NCBI GenBank assembly: GCA_035507915.1 | Contig: DATJNS010000241.1 | Coordinates: 1-7,938 of the forward strand | Length of the DNA stretch: 7,938 nt | Source of the DNA: JACQAI01 sp035507915 | GTDB taxonomy: Bacteria > Pseudomonadota > Alphaproteobacteria > Elsterales > Elsteraceae | Reading direction: 5' to 3' | Shown here: positions 6,106-7,938 of the stretch, one piece after another | How the letters are laid out: each line of letters begins with the position of its first letter | Position numbering within the stretch: the first letter of the stretch is position 1 | The notes under the pieces: generated by a model | The model's database searches: none | What the model was told of the DNA's origin: nothing | Seen by the model: the letters and a program-made list of their open reading frames with translations, nothing else | Program-made: the position numbers and the translations under genes

Positions 6106-7932
6106 ATGCTCGCCGGTCTCGCGCTTCTGCTTCCGAGCGCCACCGATCTGGTCGGTCTGGCGCGCATGCTGGCCACCTGCCTGGTGCTGTGGGGCTGCGG
6201 GCGCTGGGTGGCGCGCGAGGCGGCGCCCGAGATCCAGCTGACGGCGGGTTGGGGCGCCGCCTGCAGCGCCCTCACCCTGTGGGGCGCCGTGCTGCCGATC
6301 GCGCTGACATGGCCCGGCATCGCGGTCGTCGTGGTCGGCGCGGCCGGCCTTGCGCTGCGCCGACCGCAGCGCGGCGAGTGGTTGGCGGTCGGTCGTGTCG
6401 TCGCGGTCGCGGCGCCGGTATTGCTGCTGCTCGCCGGCACGCGTCCGGTCCTGATCGACAGCTTCACCCACTGGCTGCCCAACGCCGCCTACCTGGTCGC
6501 GCATGCCAGCTTCCCGGCCGACGACCGAGCGCCCGGCTTCGGCTTCTTCCCGGCGTTTCCCTATAACCTGCAGCTGGTCGCCTTCCTGGCCGCGCTCGGG
6601 CTCGACCGTCTGCCGCCCGGTGCGATGATTCACGCCAACTTGGTGCTCCAGCTCGCGCCGACATTGCTGCTGGCGCGCTTGCTGGCAAGGCTCGAGGCCG
6701 TACCGCACGCGGCGCCGGGCTGGGCCGCGATCGCGGGCGGGCTGCTCGCCTGCTGGTGGCTCAATCCCGGCTTCGGGCCCGAGATCGCGTTCTCCGACTA
6801 CGGCGACGTCGCTACCGGCGTCGCACTCGCCATGGCGGGATGGCTCGCGCTGCGCGTCGTGCTCGGTCACGACCGCCGGCCGGTCGCGTTGGCCTTCACG
6901 CTGGCGGCGCTGATCGACGTCAAGCAGGCCGACCTCGTGCTCGTGGTGGCCGTGGTCGGCAGCGCCGGCGGGCTCGCGCTGCTGCGCCGCGACCGGTCCG
7001 CGGTCGTGCGGCTGACGACGGCGCTGCTGCCGGCGCTCGTCTTGTATGCGGTCTGGCGGCTCTACGTGACCACGCACCTGACCGGCGGCGAGAACGAGCT
7101 GATGCCGATCGCGCGCTGGCGCATCGCGGCGCTGCCCACGATCCTCGCGCGCATCGCCGACGTGTGGCTGCAGAAGATCACGTTCTTCGGCATCCTGGCC
7201 GCGGCGCTGGCGATCGGCGCGCTGCGCTGGCGGCGCGGTCGGCGCGACGAGGCGACCACGCTCCTGATGCTGCTCGCCGGCAGCGCCGCGATCTACAACG
7301 CGTTCCTGGTGTTCGCCTACATTGCGCATTTCCGCGGCGTCATGAGCGACAACGCCCAGTCGTACTATCGGCTCAACACCGAGCTCGCGCTGTTCCTGAT
7401 GATCGGGCTCGTGCTGCTGGTGCGCGAGGACTGGGTCGTGCGTCGGCTCGGCGCGGGACGCTGGCGGCGCGTGGTGCCGGCGGTCGCCGTCATCGCGGCG
7501 CTGGCGCTGCCGGTCGGCTTCTTCGAGCGCGTGCGCTTCGACCTGCGGCGCGCGCGCGGCGTGCCGTGGGCGCTGGCGGAAGCGGTCGCCCCGGCGCTCG
7601 ACAAGACCGATCGCCTGGCGATCCTGAACACCGGCGCGCACGACGGCGCCCTCGGGCTGCGCGCCTATCTTGGGCTGCTGGCGCCCGGTGTCGCGGCCGA
7701 AGCGCTGCGCTTCGATCCGATCTCGGTCGTGCCCAACCTGCCGGCGCGCGGCTTCGATCGGCTGCTCGCGACCTGCGCCGCTGCGGTCGACGACAGCCTA
7801 CCGCGCGACAGCGCGGCGCTGTTCGCCTGGGACGGCGCGCGCTGGCAGCCGCGCCTGGTCGTGCCGCTCGCGCTCCGGCCCGGGCAGCTGTTCGGCGAGC
7901 AACACAGCGGCGAGTTGTTCGGCTGCGGATAG
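6106..7932 (+). CDS. Multi-spanning membrane protein, probable GT-C-fold glycosyltransferase
   Basis: The protein has 608 residues with roughly a dozen hydrophobic spans (for example about 15-31, 50-82, 96-111, 155-166, 175-195, 205-219, 235-253, 260-292, 304-320, 358-372, 384-407, 423-439, 455-472) and a soluble C-terminal part of about 130 residues. After an early span comes VLIDSFTHWLPNAAYLV (115-131). An acidic residue before a W-x-x-x-A helix in the first large periplasmic loop is the usual position of the catalytic Asp in GT-C enzymes, so Asp118 is the candidate. Later features are FSDYGDVATG (229-238), IDVKQADLVLV (270-280) and SDNAQSYYRLNTELALF (414-430), which also recall this superfamily. 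Such enzymes transfer sugars from polyprenyl-phosphate donors to cell-envelope glycans, lipids or proteins. I do not recognise the exact family or acceptor. ATG 6106 is the only early start after an in-frame stop at 6082-6084 and has no ribosome binding site. Divergent from livH, it seems functionally separate. Confidence 0.7.
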   Translation: MLAGLALLLPSATDLVGLARMLATCLVLWGCGRWVAREAAPEIQLTAGWGAACSALTLWGAVLPIALTWPGIAVVVVGAAGLALRRPQRGEWLAVGRVVAVAAPVLLLLAGTRPVLIDSFTHWLPNAAYLVAHASFPADDRAPGFGFFPAFPYNLQLVAFLAALGLDRLPPGAMIHANLVLQLAPTLLLARLLARLEAVPHAAPGWAAIAGGLLACWWLNPGFGPEIAFSDYGDVATGVALAMAGWLALRVVLGHDRRPVALAFTLAALIDVKQADLVLVVAVVGSAGGLALLRRDRSAVVRLTTALLPALVLYAVWRLYVTTHLTGGENELMPIARWRIAALPTILARIADVWLQKITFFGILAAALAIGALRWRRGRRDEATTLLMLLAGSAAIYNAFLVFAYIAHFRGVMSDNAQSYYRLNTELALFLMIGLVLLVREDWVVRRLGAGRWRRVVPAVAVIAALALPVGFFERVRFDLRRARGVPWALAEAVAPALDKTDRLAILNTGAHDGALGLRAYLGLLAPGVAAEALRFDPISVVPNLPARGFDRLLATCAAAVDDSLPRDSAALFAWDGARWQPRLVVPLALRPGQLFGEQHSGELFGCG

Positions 7933-7938
7933 CAGCGG

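Noticed and set aside
5885..6106. Short rightward open frame of 73 codons whose stop overlaps the membrane-protein ATG (TGATG).
   Set aside because: The translation is rich in Arg, Ser and Gly with no recognisable motif, has no ribosome binding site, and covers the operator dyads and candidate promoter. It might matter as a leader frame but is not supported as a gene.
4966..7641. A minus-strand frame continuous with livM stays open for about 890 codons upstream of the chosen livM start.
   Set aside because: It runs antisense through livH and the 608-residue membrane-protein gene. Its translation is dominated by Arg, Gln, Asp, Glu, His and Ala with no domain, as expected for the reverse of high-GC membrane-protein codons. 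The livM family match begins only at 4965.

Overview
The window is very GC-rich (about 70% by eye), densely coded DNA with strong G/C preference at third codon positions. Two short dispersed-type palindromic repeats resemble ones common in alphaproteobacterial genomes. Together with the gene content, this points to a soil- or water-type alphaproteobacterium, perhaps of the Rhodospirillales or Hyphomicrobiales type. That placement is inference; no rRNA or marker gene is present.

Left part (1-2330): the 5' end of an NAD(P)-binding dehydrogenase of the 3-hydroxyisobutyrate dehydrogenase family reads leftward off the edge. Diverging from it is a rightward cluster of three genes: a carboxymuconolactone decarboxylase-family protein (381-779), a standalone NFACT-R (DUF814) domain protein whose GTG start overlaps the previous stop (776-1192), and a bicupin gentisate 1,2-dioxygenase (1275-2330). 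The spacer at 208-380 holds a perfect 14-bp inverted repeat of dispersed-repeat type. The cluster suggests catabolism of aromatic compounds, but the next gentisate-pathway enzymes (maleylpyruvate isomerase, fumarylpyruvate hydrolase) are not in the window.

Middle part (2331-5834): after an 85-bp palindromic repeat between convergent genes comes a leftward four-gene operon for a branched-chain amino acid/amide-type (HAAT) ABC transporter, in the order livH, livM, livG, livF. Every junction overlaps (1, 4 and 8 nt), so the genes are probably translationally coupled. No periplasmic substrate-binding protein is encoded here.

Right part (5835-7932): a 271-bp divergent intergenic region is unusually rich in dyad symmetry, including a 15-bp operator-like palindrome and a nested pair of inverted repeats that overlap candidate promoters on both strands. 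It separates livH from a rightward gene for a 608-residue multi-spanning membrane protein that looks like a GT-C-fold glycosyltransferase.

The best leads are the NFACT-R protein embedded in an aromatic-catabolism cluster and the divergent control region. I see no mobile element, CRISPR array, tRNA or rRNA, and nothing that clearly amounts to a wholly new defence or mobile system.
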